Positions 11,043 through 23,393 of a stretch of DNA of 58,517 nucleotides are shown piece after piece. Numbering within the stretch: position 1 is the first letter of the stretch; every line of letters starts with the position of its first letter. This DNA is from Beroe ovata (Eukaryota > Ctenophora > Nuda > Beroida > Beroidae). The DNA lies in assembly GCA_946803715.1 (NCBI GenBank), contig CAMPET010000025.1, positions 443,098 through 501,614 of the forward strand. The letters are read 5' to 3'. Both the position numbers and the translations under genes were made by a program. Below the pieces are notes generated by a model, which saw only the letters and a list, made by a program, of their open reading frames with translations, was not told the origin of the DNA and made no database searches.

Positions 11043-12006
11043 ATGGAGAATCTCGCACCTCACACGATGAGGGCAGTGATGAGGGAGGTGAGAGATCTGG
11101 TGGATAATCCACTGGAGGGTGTCACTGTGTCGGTCAAGGAGGGAGACCTCACGGAGATAAGCGCTGTCATCACCGGACCAAGTGAGTTGTGACCAAGTGA
11201 CCAAGTGAGTTGTGACCAAGTGATCAAGTGAGTTGTGACCAAGTGAGTTGTGACCAAGTGACTTGTATTTTTCAGCGGAGACTCCATTTGAGAAGGGATC
11301 ATTCCACGTGAAACTTATCCTAGGAAGTGATTTTCCCTCATCTCCTCCACGAGGTAACTATTGATCACGTGACAATCAGTGTTACCATGACAACACGTTG
11401 TGTTTACAATCACTCCTCAATATGTCACAGGTTTTTTTGTGACCAAGGTGTTTCATCCCAATGTATCGGAGAGTGGTGAGATCTGTGTCAACACTCTGAA
11501 GAGAGACTGGAAACCGGATCTCGGAATCAAGCACGTTCTCCTGGTACAACACATCACGTGATGACCATATATGGAATAATTATGTACCTCTGTGTGAACT
11601 GCTTCTTACTCTGGTATTCCTCAGACGATACGATGTCTACTCATTCACCCTAACCCTGAATCAGCTCTCAATGAGGAAGCTGGCAGATTACTGCTCGAGG
11701 ATTACAATCAATTCGCTACCCGGTTTGTACTTTGTGAAACTTAACCAGGGACAGTAACAGTGATTCATAGAGAACAATGCACAAAATAACCAACGTCGCG
11801 AGTGCCGCATTATTGATTTTGGTGCTGTTACAACAATCTGGGTACATTAATGTCTCATTGCATCGTCACAATTTCATCTCAGAGCACGAATGATGACGGA
11901 TATCCATGCGAAGTCGGCCAGCAAGAACACCACCTCATCAACAAATGGTGATGCAGTGCCACTGTCCAAACCACTGGCTAAGAAGAAGGGGTTACGTAGA
12001 CTCTAG
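11043..12006 (+). CDS. UBE2S: UBE2S, APC/C K11-chain E2 enzyme
   Basis: An E2 ubiquitin-conjugating enzyme that extends K11-linked chains on APC/C substrates in mitosis. Exons are 11043-11181, 11276-11353, 11431-11543, 11625-11722 and 11883-12006, summing to 552 nt (183 aa). The UBC fold is complete: [10 protein letters not shown], then HPN at 81-83 and the catalytic Cys at 91 in [12 protein letters not shown], then [16 protein letters not shown]. The protein ends in LysLysLys-GlyLeuArgArgLeu. The terminal LRRL is the motif by which UBE2S docks on the APC2/APC4 groove, which identifies the family securely. The linker between UBC fold and tail is shorter than in human (about 222 aa). Intron 1 is made largely of degenerate GACCAAGTGAGTT repeats. 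Confidence 0.97.
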
Positions 12007-12426
12007 GGATCGTAGGGCTCTGAAATTTTTCTACAGGGTCATTTTGCTTCGCGTTTATTTGAATTTCTTGAATTTTCGTCCATTTGACTTTGACGTGTTT
12101 TTTTCATAAGGAGTACAAACGCATTCGTTGTTGTAGTCGATGGTCAGATAGTAAATTATTATAGTCTTTATGTCTACGACCATAGTTATCCGATTTCCGG
12201 ACTTGTTTTGGGTTTGCTCGATTCGGACTTTCGCTTTTCTCATCGTTTGTGTGTGTACTGTTCATATTATATTTGCTGACTCATTCAAAGATTTCAGTAT
12301 GACTTGCTCTTCATTTCCGATCAAAACCAATCTTTCATTCGATGTATTACTACCGATATCACCGATTGTGATTATCCCTCTCCACTTGACCACCTGTCCC
12401 TCCCTTTGTTAGCCCCATCAATAAAC
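12007..12426. other. UBE2S 3' flank and CWC27 upstream region
   Basis: T-rich non-coding DNA. No gene is seen. It must include the UBE2S 3' UTR and the CWC27 promoter, but I see no distinctive site. Confidence 0.4.
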
Positions 12427-15400
12427 ATGAGTAACATCTACAACTTGGAGCCAGTGACCAAGGGCAAAGTCCTACTGCACACTTCTCATGGGGAAGTAGA
12501 AGTGGAGTTATGGGCCCGAGAGGTAATAGTGACGTCATTGTCTATGTAACGTGTCACATCTTTAGAACAGGGTACCCTGTGTAGGGGTTTTCCACGGAAT
12601 TCTTCCTAATTTCGACCCCAATTTCTCTGTAATATTTAAGTGAAAGTGCCCCTGTGTATGTCCACCAATCTCCGCTTTTGTTCCCAGGCTCCCAAAGCTT
12701 GTCGGAACTTTGTACAACTCTGTATGGAGGGTTACTATAACAACACTATCTTCCATAGACTCGTACAGAACTTCTGTATTCAAGGTAACCAATAACCATA
12801 CGTTATTAATAACACGTGTCACGTGTTATCTAACTGTATCACGTGTATCTGGCCGAATCACGTGTTATCTTACTGTATCACGTGTTATCTAACTGTATCA
12901 CGTGACAGGCGGGGATCCCACTGGGACTGGAACAGGTGGAAACAGCATTTACGGAGCCGACTTTGCCGATGAGTTTCACCAGAGACTCAAGTTTTGTCGG
13001 CGCGGTTTGGTTGCCATGGCAAACAGTGGGAAACCCCATAGCAACGGATCACAGTTCTTTATTACACTGGGAGAAACACCTGAGTTACAGAAGAAACATA
13101 CCATATTTGGCAAGGTTCGATAACACATGTTACGCATGAATATCGTATTGAGAATTGGCAAGTTAGATTGGAATTGCCTCTTCTACGAATATAATGATGT
13201 TTTTAGAATCAATCTCTTGTCTCATGTTCTCTATAATAATCATGGACAAATTTCGAGTACCTGACAGCATTGACAGGTGTCTGGGAATACGATATTCAAT
13301 GTGCTGCAAATGAGTGAGTTGGAAACTGACAATGAGGAGAGACCGCTCGAGCCCCCAGCTATCAAGAAAACGGAAATCCTGAACAACCCATTCGACGATA
13401 TTGTACCCCGAGTATCACAGGTATGATCGAGTGACACGTGTAATGGAACACAAGAGAGTAGCATGATCGTACAGAGAGGATACACTTTTTCTCTGTTGTT
13501 TATGAAGGAGTCAACCACTGAATACTCAAGAGCTAACGATTAAGCCACCACCCGTGAAATTTGAAGATCTCCTGTGTTCTTTATTTTACTGATTGAAACT
13601 TACTATAATCAGAACTCAGAAGAAACGAAGGATAAGAAGAAAGGTAAGAAGAAGAGTCAGATGAAAGCGACTAAAAACTTCAAACTCCTCTCATTTGGGG
13701 AGGAAGCAGAGGAGGATGAGGAACAAGTCCAAGAGGTGAGTTGTCATGGTGCGTTGTCACGATGAGTTGTCATGGGGCGTTGTCATGGTGACTGGTGCGT
13801 TGTCATGGTGATTTGTCATGGTGATTTGTCATTTCCAATGTTTTGCAGGTTTCCAGCAAGTTGGGTAAGATCAGCAGTGCTCATGATAAGACTGAGGATC
13901 CCACTCTTAGTCGAGAAGTTGCAGTTTCAGCAGCAGAGTTGGAAGAGAAGAGGGAGGAGAGGAAGAATGCAGCGGAGAAAATACGAGAAAAGCTAAAGAA
14001 AGAGCTCGAAGAGGTGAAACTTTCGTTTTGTAAGCTCGAATAAACAATGAAATGATGGGGTAACAAAAACCATTGTCTACACACTGTCGTCTCTTAATAC
14101 AACATGCATAACAAAGAATTGGCACCTTGCCCATGATATAACTAAGTTACTCTACGTATTCAATATTTGCACCCTCTACTGTAACATGCATGATAAAGTG
14201 CTGTCGTGAGTTAGAAATACTCCAACTGTGGAACATATCTCCTAATCCAGGGCAAGTAGTGGCTCACATTGTTGTACCCCGAGGCGACGCCCACTGCGCT
14301 GCAGTTCTTGTGCGTCGTGAACACCCCAACTCCGAGGAAAGTGTAGGACCCGGTGATTCTGCGTCCCACCAGTGGACTCCCGCTGTCCCCCGAACACTTT
14401 CCGCCAACCCCACTCCCCCACTTTTCCGCGCAGAGCAGGGCGGGCTGCATGTTGTGCACACAGGACCCCACGTCCCGCATCACAACTTGTTTCAGTCCCC
14501 GGGGAGAGTTCGATGATTCCTCTTCACCCCACCCTGCGGCCACGCCACCGGCGTGTCTGTACGCCGCGAAGTCGCTGGGCAGCGGCATGCAGATCACATT
14601 TACGAAATTGTTAATTTCCACCGGGTCCGATAGTTTGACTATAGCAATGTCATCGTATATGTTGTCGTAGTGGAAAGACGGGTAGGTTATGATACGCGTC
14701 ACGTTGCGGCGTTGTCGCGTTAGGATCTCCGATGACGCGTCATCTCGGATCGAATGTCTCCCGAATGAGACATAGATTTCCTCCTTCACCCTGTTCTCAG
14801 GGGAGTGTAGACAGTGGGCGGCTGTGACCGCCCACTCTGGGTGGATCAAAGTAGCGCCGCACAGTGTCCTGTCGCGGTGATTTGCCAGGAATCCAAGCCA
14901 TGGCCAGGAATGTGGCTTTGCGTACTTGGCCCCGATTAGCCGCTTTGATCGTCTCGATGTAGCAACCGCCGTGTGCGCCCTGACGCCACACCTCCTCCTG
15001 TCTCTCCCTGGTTTCAGCCAGAATTCCGGGAAGTAGTTGCATCCCTCCTCGTCCGCTCTATCGACACAGTCCTTGATTCCGTCACAGAGGAGCTGATACG
15101 ACTGACACTCGCCGTCACACCTGAATGTGTTGTTAGGACACGGGGCACCCAGGGTGTCACACAGGCCGCAACTCTTGACACAGACACGAGCTACCATGGT
15201 GTTGGTACACATGTGCAACCACCCCTGACAACGGCCATACTGATCCTCACATAGGGGCGTGTTGTCAGCACACTGCCCCACACACAACTCCTCGCCGTTG
15301 CTATGGATACACGCCCCCCTGCAGTGTGTGTCTGGCGGACAGTTTGCCGGGTTCTTGCATGCGGTCTCGCCAAGTGTGGCTGCTCCAGAGAGAAGGGCTA

Positions 15401-16813
15401 ATATGATCTGAACTTGTATCATCATCTGGAAAAGTGGGGGAGGAGATTACTGTTTGAAAGGAAATCGTATTTTTGAACCTTTTTCCTCAACGAATCAAAG
15501 GAAGCAAAACAAGCTCTCGCTCCAGAAATGAATCATAATCGCTGAATCATGGGCTATATTCTATATCCGGGTATCTGTTACAAATTGGTTACCGCGTGGC
15601 TCAAGTCTCAGTCAGCGCAGCCGAAAGTGAGGTTCCTCGGATTTCAGTTTTGGAAATTGCTCGGTTCTTACCACCTTAAATTTCATCAAATTAACATGAT
15701 TATCATTTAGTCTACTTTTAGAACACGTGGTGAATTCTCTTGCATAGTCTACTTTTAGAACACGTGGAGAATTCACTTGCATAGTCCCAGACAGTTTGTT
15801 CTCACAGGCAAAGCGAGATGCAACTTCTGTGCCTGTGAAGAACGAAGATAAGGTGTCGAGTCTGAAAGATGAAGCAGACAAACTTCTCCATGAGATAAAG
15901 GGTATTGGAAAGGAGGAGAAGCCGGGCAAAGTCAAGGTTGAAAGAGATGAGAAGTTGAACGATGAGGAAAAGCAAACTGTCAATCAGTTCCGGAAACAAC
16001 TCAATGTATGTTGTCATAGTGTCATACCTTGTGAGCATTGTGTGCCGAGATTTATCTGATTTCTCACGAGACGATCTCCTTTAATGTTCTGCTTCTCGGC
16101 TAACTGTACGCATCAGGACTTCAAGAAGCAGCTTCTCGAGAAGAAAGCAAAGTCGAAGTCACAGCGAGAAAATGAAGCACTTTCCCTTCTAGCAGAGTTT
16201 AAAAAGCAGAAGGAAGCCAGCTCGAAGGAGGTTTGTTTCTGTTCCTTTGAGAAATAATCTGTGAATCACGCAATTCTCTTGTCACTCAGTTCCATGTTGC
16301 TCACACAATCATTGTCATAATCGATCACGCAATTTCAATCAATTATCATTATCAATCACGCAATTCCAGGACACTGTTATCCCTGAAGACGTTGAAGGGG
16401 AAGAGGAAGAAGATTTACTGAACAACATAAACCTCTTCTCCCACAGTCTAGTAGATGCGGCGCGCACAGCAAAGGTAGACATCATAGTCACTGGGTCTAA
16501 CATTTGTAAAATGAGTTCATCTGTTTTGTAGTCATTGGGCTCGACTGTTTTATACCTACAATTCCACTCAAATTGTCTAATTCCACTCAAATAGTCTAAT
16601 TCTTATTCAACTGTAATTTCACTGTTTTTCCACTGTAATTTCAACGCAATTTCACTTCAATTTTCCCAGGTGAAAGACGCTAACGTACTAGACGATGATA
16701 CCTATGAAATATACGATCCCCGTCACCCAATTAATGTGAGGAAGCGGCAGAAAGAGGGAAAAGACAAGAATGAAGAGGATAAGAAATGGAAAAGGACTAA
16801 AATTCTGACTTGA
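12427..16813 (+). CDS. CWC27: CWC27, spliceosome-associated cyclophilin
   Basis: A cyclophilin-fold protein of the activated spliceosome that partners CWC22. Exons are 12427-12522, 12688-12784, 12909-13114, 13277-13420, 13613-13735, 13849-14013, 15808-16005, 16117-16230, 16370-16474 and 16670-16813, summing to 1392 nt (463 aa). The cyclophilin domain covers about residues 10-165: [19 protein letters not shown], then GSQFFITLG. At the position of the prolyl-isomerase Trp there is Glu123 ([13 protein letters not shown]), as in known CWC27, so it is probably a weak isomerase. The C-terminal half is charged coiled coil with [14 protein letters not shown] and [13 protein letters not shown], both CWC27 landmarks. 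The 1.8-kb intron 6 (14014-15807) holds an antisense serine protease gene. Confidence 0.96.
14211..15425 (-). CDS. Secreted ShKT-LDLa-trypsin serine protease, nested and intronless
   Basis: A 404-aa frame lying wholly inside CWC27 intron 6 on the opposite strand. Residues 1-21 are a signal peptide. Then comes a Cys-rich part with a ShKT-type domain (about 52-89, ending CVKSCGLC) and an LDL-receptor class A repeat (about 96-129, with the acidic [11 protein letters not shown]). The S1 domain starts after SKR at 162 with LIGA in place of the usual IVGG. The triad is complete: His204 (TAAHC), Asp259 (YDDIAIVKL) and Ser348 (GDSGSP). The residue matching chymotrypsin 189 is Gly, so a trypsin-like Arg/Lys preference is unlikely. 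It probably acts outside the cell. No intron is present although its host has nine. The physiological substrate is unknown. Confidence 0.93.
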   Translation of the reverse strand: MMIQVQIILALLSGAATLGETACKNPANCPPDTHCRGACIHSNGEELCVGQCADNTPLCEDQYGRCQGWLHMCTNTMVARVCVKSCGLCDTLGAPCPNNTFRCDGECQSYQLLCDGIKDCVDRADEEGCNYFPEFWLKPGRDRRRCGVRAHTAVATSRRSKRLIGAKYAKPHSWPWLGFLANHRDRTLCGATLIHPEWAVTAAHCLHSPENRVKEEIYVSFGRHSIRDDASSEILTRQRRNVTRIITYPSFHYDNIYDDIAIVKLSDPVEINNFVNVICMPLPSDFAAYRHAGGVAAGWGEEESSNSPRGLKQVVMRDVGSCVHNMQPALLCAEKWGSGVGGKCSGDSGSPLVGRRITGSYTFLGVGVFTTHKNCSAVGVASGYNNVSHYLPWIRRYVPQLEYF

Positions 16814-17163
16814 GGTTGTTTTTATGCATCCTTTGTTTTGGGAAGAGTACCAGAAGATATGATTGTGATAGCAAAATTAAATGAAGACGTGATTGCTCAA
16901 ACTCACAATGCTGTGACAGTACTTTTATTGACATTGAATCGTTGTATTGCAACCAAGATATTTTATTCAATGAATTGTTTTATTTTACTTCTATATTTTT
17001 GACGCTGCTACATTCTGAATGAGGTAGCTGATAATAATATTCATCAATTGAAGCAAATTTGCACTTTCTATAGGATGAATGAATGATGTTCGTGTTACAA
17101 GATCTAATTTTGACCATATCTGCTGTGAAATGGGATTAGTCTGAGGTAGAGAAAACTGGAGTC
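16814..17163. other. Spacer between CWC27 and PTPMT1
   Basis: AT-rich non-coding DNA in two head-to-tail genes' gap. Nothing specific is recognised. Confidence 0.4.
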
Positions 17164-17982
17164 ATGACACTTTTCATGAAGTCATTGTTCGTACGGAAAG
17201 CAACGTATCCTCTTCAGCTACGACATCTGAAGAATTCTATGCGAGGTTTGTAATTGTGTCCCAAGCTAATAATTTGTACCAAAATTCCAAGTACTGTGTT
17301 GTAACGCGCGACAACACTGGAGTGATCAGCTCCGCGCAGAAATGTAATTTGGTTGCGCGCATTGGTGGATTTGCGCGACCGTGGGAAAATCTGAAGAATT
17401 CAACAAATTTGAACATTTCGCTCCTTTTAGATGATAAATTAGACTGGTATAACGAGATTGATGATACTGTCATACTTGGTGCTATACCTCTACGTCGGAA
17501 ATCAACCTGGATTGATGATTTGGTAAGTTAACTGCGAAATATCATTAGAAATCGCAAGTTTTATCCCCACGTTCTGTATGACTTATCGAAGTTTCCTAAT
17601 TCAGAATTTGGGTGGCGTAGTGTCGCTTAATGAACCGTACGAGACGAAGAAGACATTCTCGATAGAGGATTGGAAGAAGAAGGGGATAGCGAACTTGAAG
17701 TACAAAGTGGCCGACCATGTAGGAGCTGCTACATTGGACCAAGTGAGGGAAATCATCGCATTCATTGCTGACATTGAGGAACGGGGAAAGAGAGTGTACG
17801 TTCATTGCAAAGCTGGAAAAGGCAGGAGTGCTAGTGTTGTTATGTGTTACTTGTGTCAAAAACAGGGCTTATCGCCCGAGGATTGTTTTAAATTGGTGCA
17901 AAGTAAGAGACAACAGATTGATTTGGGGGCTAAGCAGTGGAGATTGGTTGAAGAGTTTTGTAGAACTGTCGCATCAAACTAG
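17164..17982 (+). CDS. PTPMT1: PTPMT1-like mitochondrial phosphatidylglycerophosphate phosphatase
   Basis: A dual-specificity-type phosphatase that dephosphorylates phosphatidylglycerophosphate in cardiolipin synthesis at the inner mitochondrial membrane. Exons are 17164-17249, 17330-17522 and 17605-17982, totalling 657 nt (218 aa). The first exon encodes a typical mitochondrial presequence: many Arg and Lys, no acid, and MRGFSA near residue 26-31 at its end. Family landmarks are DWYNEIDDTVILGAIPLR (about 67-84), GVVSLNEPYET (about 97-107) and the CX5R loop HCKAGKGRS with Cys161 and Arg167. Without the 80-bp first intron the frame has no ATG, which is why the three-exon model is preferred over a longer unspliced frame. 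Family assignment rests on these motifs. Confidence 0.9.
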
Positions 17983-18456
17983 GATGAATTGGAAGTTTAA
18001 AGTTTTGAGAGAAAGTGATTTTTAAAGTGTTACATTTAGAGACTTTTTTAACGACTGTGTGTAATTTTTATGACGACTTCTGCTTGAGATTAAGAGTTTT
18101 GTTTGATATATTTTGTAACTTCTTTTCTATTCTTCTGAAACACTAACTTATGTCCTTTAGCTTGTCACAACAAATGGATACAATGAAATTTGAAGTGAAG
18201 GTAGAAACATATTACAATAATTAGTACCTATGTACATATATACACTGTTTTGAACTATACAAATACACTATACAAGCTGTAGAAATGCGATTTGTGGGTA
18301 TAAATGTGGTTAAAATTGTTAAATTAACTGTTTTTGGTGGGTTAGTTAAGGGAATCCACATGTCTGTTATATATGAAGAAAGGAGAGGGGTTTGGAATAG
18401 AACCAAAGATTCTGACAACGTATTATTTCCGCTCATGTCCCGAGTCAGTTTTATTC
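17983..18456. other. Convergent 3' region of PTPMT1 and TBC1D19
   Basis: AT-rich DNA between two stop codons of converging genes, so presumably two 3' UTRs. No clear hairpin or repeat is seen. Confidence 0.4.
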
Positions 18457-20985
18457 TCAAACGGGATGCAGGATTCTAGCGTATAGGCAGTATTGGAGCA
18501 ATGGGATGACTTTGAGATTGGAGATGTCATGAAGGACAGCCTCTGCCTCTGACGGTGTCGTCACCTGGTGATAGAATATGGTGTAACAACAATGACACCT
18601 GGTGATGCGGTGTCATGTCACTGACATCTGGTGATATATTAGGAAAATGTGACCGAGGCAAACAACTTCTGTGCAGAACCCCGCATGCCGTACAGCAAGG
18701 ATATCCACCCTGTTACCTCCATGAGATTATTGCGTCTGAAAGCGAATATTGCAACAGCAAGAACAGGCAGTATTTCCAGCGTGTTGTAGCCAATGATTCG
18801 GTCCCAAAGGAGGAGCAGTTGAGATGTTTCCAGATAACCTGCAAATAATGGAAACGTGTGTCTCTCACAATTGCTAGAAGTCAATGGGAATATGTTGAAT
18901 GCAGAGTATCGTACCCGCGAAAGCGTGCATGAGCCAGTTAAACGCGTGTTTGAGGGGGTGAGATCCCATTTCTCGCAGATGGTAGAAGAGCTGGGGTTGG
19001 TGGGTTTGTAACAAACTCTCGAACTGTAGGCACAGGGACAAAATACCTGATCGAGGGGATAATTATTCGATTATTAAGGGACGAAAACTGAAGAAGATGG
19101 GAAGCTGGTCAATTGGTGAGGGCGGAGGAGAGCTGGTCTCGAGAGAGAGATGTTATATATACCTTGCTCGTGACTGGATAAGGAGTGCAGCCTGAAGAAG
19201 AATCTAGAGTAGAAGGCCAGGAACACGTTGTATATGATAACCGGGTCACTCCATATGAAGCACATGGGAGCAAGGAAGAAGGAAAACCCGTGGAATGGGA
19301 TGATTCCGTTGGGCGGATATGTGACTGTGCTCTCTGTGGGATGAGTAACTATGTTAGTTAGATAAAATTAGAGGGGTTCAGTGAAAAGTGAGCTCTAGGG
19401 GGCTACTTTATTTTTCTCTGCAAGAGCCTGCTATTTCCTGTATTTTGCGCGAGCATCTCAACAGTATCAGAGTGTCAGAATAACTGGCCGAATCCTCACT
19501 CACCCATATTGCTCCTCGTGAATGCGTGAGGAGGATTAGCAGAAGTAGTCTTGAAGTGGTCCAGTAGGTGCGTGTCCCTACTGAAACACAGCAATATCTG
19601 AACAATCAGATCTTCAAACACAAAGTAAGCTTCGTGATTACCGGCTGTCAGCCTGACATCTTGCAGGAATAGTCTGTCCACGAGTAACTCATATCTGAGA
19701 GATAGCATGGGGATGAGAAGTGACAGGTGCTGTCAAACAGTGAGAAGAATATAACTATTAACTATACTTCAGATTAGACAGGAATTGTGATTTTGTATAT
19801 TATTCAAATCCACGATTCCCCCTGGTTCCACCCACTTGAAGACACTAGCTCGGAGTTGCTGGTAGTACTGGTACTCGTGTGGTGTCAAGTTGACACCCAG
19901 TGCTAACAACCACAGCTCTCCCCGCTGAGTGGGGTAGCACCCCTGCTGCAAATACCGCTGTGCAGTGGGGGTGTACCCCAGCTGAACTGCCTGGGAGAGG
20001 GGGTTAGTATCGAGATATGGGTGGAAGCAAAGAGGGGGTTAGCTGAGAGAATGGGGGGAGAGAGGGGGTTATTCATAGCTGAAAGAGTGGTAGGTTTGTG
20101 ATTGTGTGGTATCGCACCGATTTTAATTCGCATATTGTGGGATTATGATTCTACTATAATCAAGTACTCGAGCAATTACCACTGATACTATTCAGATATC
20201 CCAACATAAGAGACGCGCGACGCCGGAGTATTCCCATTCCCAGCGCAATTATTGTCAAGCTCCCCATCCCGCATCGCCCATCTATTTTTTCTCGTCTTGC
20301 TCCCTCATCCCTTTCTGTCCCCAAATTCTCCTGTCTGACTCCCCTCATTCCCCGCTTACCTTTACCCCTAGTCTCTGCCACTCGACGTTAGTCCCCTCTA
20401 TGTCATCAGCCCCTGTCTGGAAGTGGTGTGTGGACAGGTTAGCGAAGAGTACTCTCAGTTGTTGAGTTGTCTTCAGGTGCAAACGAACCTAGGAGGGATG
20501 GGGTGGTGAACACTCCACACGAGAACTGTTCAACACGATTTCCTCACATGTCACGCTTTCCACAAACGAATTGTTAAAATAATTTTCTTTTCTGATTCGC
20601 ACACCTGTCCTCTCCTACATATACCAGCACTCTTCACAACAACGCATCATATCACGCCTCCATCACACCTTATTTCACACATCACGCCATGTCCACAGAC
20701 CTGTATCAACCCCCAGACACTAGTTCCTGATCTCTCGTTAACATCTGAATGATCGTAGATCTTAGCAGTGTAATTGGGTGAGGAGAGAGAAGTGAGGACC
20801 TCCATGAAGTCCTTAGGAGCATACACAGGTCGGATATCGCCCATGTTCTCATCACCAAACGCCATATCCTTCCACTTTTGGGTGAAGTCCGCCTGTTCCC
20901 TGATAGTTCTCATCCGAGCAAGTGGAATTGTCTTCTCCGTGCACATTGTGTTAATACTCTTCAGTATCCGCTTCTCCCATCGACT
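18457..20985 (-). CDS. TBC1D19: TBC1D19, TBC-domain Rab-GAP family, 5' end missing
   Basis: A TBC-domain protein, presumably a Rab GTPase-activating protein of unknown target. Exons read leftward are 20985-20701, 20488-20360, 19990-19836, 19694-19504, 19333-19163, 19046-18915, 18838-18717 and 18564-18457. Phases agree at every junction. Landmarks: WEKRILKSINTMCTEKTIPLAR, RPVYAPKDFMEVL, HEAYFVFEDLIVQILLCFSRD, then the TBC core YPPNGIIPFHGFSFFLAPMC and LLLLWDRIIGYNTLEILPVL. The C-terminus reads LKVIPLLQ, as in vertebrate TBC1D19. About the first 100 residues are not in this model. They should lie to the right, where a 172-N gap begins 38 bp beyond the first exon found. A possible 30-nt exon (AFLDHIDLNQ) lies at about 21340-21369 with good splice sites. 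Confidence 0.92.
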
Positions 20986-21023
20986 CTGGAATGGAGATTG
21001 AGGTTAAATTAAGGGGGGGGGGG

Positions 21024-21195
21024 NNNNNNNNNNNNNNNNNNNNNNNNNNNNNNNNNNNNNNNNNNNNNNNNNNNNNNNNNNNNNNNNNNNNNNNNNNNNN
21101 NNNNNNNNNNNNNNNNNNNNNNNNNNNNNNNNNNNNNNNNNNNNNNNNNNNNNNNNNNNNNNNNNNNNNNNNNNNNNNNNNNNNNNNNNNNNNNN
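21024..21195. other. Assembly gap of 172 N after a poly-G run
   Basis: Unsequenced gap preceded by a run of 11 G. It falls in an intron, or removes an exon, at the 5' side of TBC1D19. Confidence 1.
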
Positions 21196-23126
21196 GGATG
21201 AGGTCATTATTGTCAGGATTCTATCCATCCATTCCCGTATACTCTAAGAGAAAAGGAGATAAGGGTTATTTGCCATGTCTACGGCCAATGACCATTTGTC
21301 ATACATACTAGGTATTGTCTTGTCGGGAGATAATTACCTGGTTTAAATCAATGTGGTCTAGGAAAGCCTGTTAGGAGGGTTCAATAGTCGAGTCTTATGC
21401 CATCAGTTATCACAGTTAACTTAAAACTTTTATCTCTCTGCACTGACAATTGAGTATTTTTTACAGCTGTCTACACACAATGATATGGGTGCCCCTTTAT
21501 TCTTAGCACTTAACATACTTTTTGCATAAACAAGTTTGACAATGCCCTCGAAATGTACCGCCTTTACTGATGACAACCACCCGTTGTCGTGTTATTTATG
21601 TTTATGTGATGAAATTCAACAAAATTCAAACTTTTTCCAATATTTAGAACAATATTTCTCTCTAAAACAGAAGTAGCTATTCTTCTTCGCGTTTTTGAAC
21701 CAGGTCTTAGACTCCGTGTATAACTTAGTAACCACATTGTCAGCAATAGATAGGTAGTCTGTGTTAGCTCGGCACCAGCTGGTAACGCTGGTAGTGGTGT
21801 ATTAGTAATTATACGCTAAACAGCTTATAGAATATAGACGAACACTCAATCTAATTGTGCATATATCAGGAAATAGCATTGCATATTATTATTTGTCGTA
21901 CACAAATTAAACATTCCCAAAACGCGCGAGCTACGAGACATACACAGTAGGTATACACGTTATTAATACCGGTATTTTCATGCATTTCCACCTGAAATTT
22001 CAGGTCTCAACATAAATTTGTTCCAACACCTCCGTAAATATATATTGCAGCTGTCGACACGTTTTACCATTTCAAATGATGATTCGATATTCATATTCGC
22101 GGCGCCAAGGACAATTTAGAAGACTGGATCCTGTTGTATGCAGTAAACAGTATACAGGACACCAGGACCACATGGATCTCTATTTGTATACTTTTCGTTC
22201 TTTACCTTAGCCACTTCCGTGTTTGGGAGATACTTAGGCTTCTAATTGGTGGTTGGTGGCGTGGCTCTTACATATTACTGCCTCCCTAGTTTCCTTTTGT
22301 TTTGCAAAGTATATCACTGCAGTTTAGACCGTTCATAATCTGTAAGTACCGCTGCTAGTTTTCCTTCATACACACGCAGAGACGCACAGCTACACAAATA
22401 CACCCACACACGCACACACACACAAAATAATAGTCGCCACATGTCACTTGAAGGTATAGCAATGGCCAGTGAGAAATGGACACAACTTTATAGATGTCAT
22501 TTGATATCACGATGGACGATGGCTTGTTGATCATCAGCCTTTATTGAATATGGATTTTGTGAACAAGGACGACACTGAAATCCTAGACTGCGTTAATAAT
22601 CTGGATAATGAGCGAGCCCAGTTTCTAATTGATTGTAACTTCTTAATCCCGGCTATGAGCTTGTAACCTAACCACCATACATACACTCACCATTCTAATG
22701 TCATTTGCTGCAATGTCCTACCAAATTGCGACCACTTCTTTACTCTGCTACCTCAGACATAGCTTTATTACATGTAGTTATTACTGGGTATTAGAAATGC
22801 TCATCTGACTAGCATTATTCTTCCCTGTAGAACGTCAGCATGACAAGTAACTTCAATCATATCGCGCATTATGTTGTCCATTAATGACGTATTGATTGCA
22901 TTATGAATGCAGAGATTTGCCTCACCTCATGAGAATGAACATGTGTGTTTGTGTTTGTGTGTGTCATAGATTCAGTCTAACATCAGTACTCGGTTTCGAT
23001 GTGCATAATTTGCATAGAACTCTTAGTCGCATAGCAAAGTTTTGCCTCTTTGCTGATGATCCAAATCCTCATACGCGATCTTTGTGTGTGGGTTCAAATG
23101 TGTATATTGTGTGTTAAAACGCAAAG

Positions 23127-23178
<52 letters not shown>

Positions 23179-23393
23179 TAAACACGCTATTGCTATTATG
23201 ACGATAATCAGTGTGGTATCGATGGGCTGTATTTCTATAGCAGCAATGAGCTAGATGGTTTTGTGTGCCTCTAAATCAGTTTCCTTTGTTCGACAGAATT
23301 TCAATCAGTGTCAATAGCATGTGTTCAGGGATACATGCTATAATACCATGCCCAATGCCCACTGCCAAGTGATTTGCAATTTAGGCCCTATCT
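21196..23393. other. Non-coding stretch with possible TBC1D19 5' exons and CA repeats
   Basis: No secure gene. On the minus strand, short frames with splice-like edges at about 21196-21240 (SIREWMDRILTIMTSS) and 21340-21369 could be upstream TBC1D19 exons. A longer minus frame at about 21600-21790 lacks ATG. CA-rich simple repeats occur at 22370-22425 and 23129-23176. Confidence 0.35.
23129..23176. repeat. (CA)n microsatellite
   Basis: About 24 almost perfect CA units. A T/G-rich stretch at 22940-22970 on the same strand is a weaker simple repeat. Confidence 0.95.

Noticed and set aside
14211-15425. Venom-type toxin because of the ShKT domain
   Set aside because: ShKT domains are common in secreted animal proteases; the full S1 triad and LDLa repeat indicate a protease.
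17256-17531. PTPMT1 starting from a GTG in an unspliced frame
   Set aside because: No ATG in that frame; a three-exon model gives an ATG, a mitochondrial presequence and an exact codon sum.
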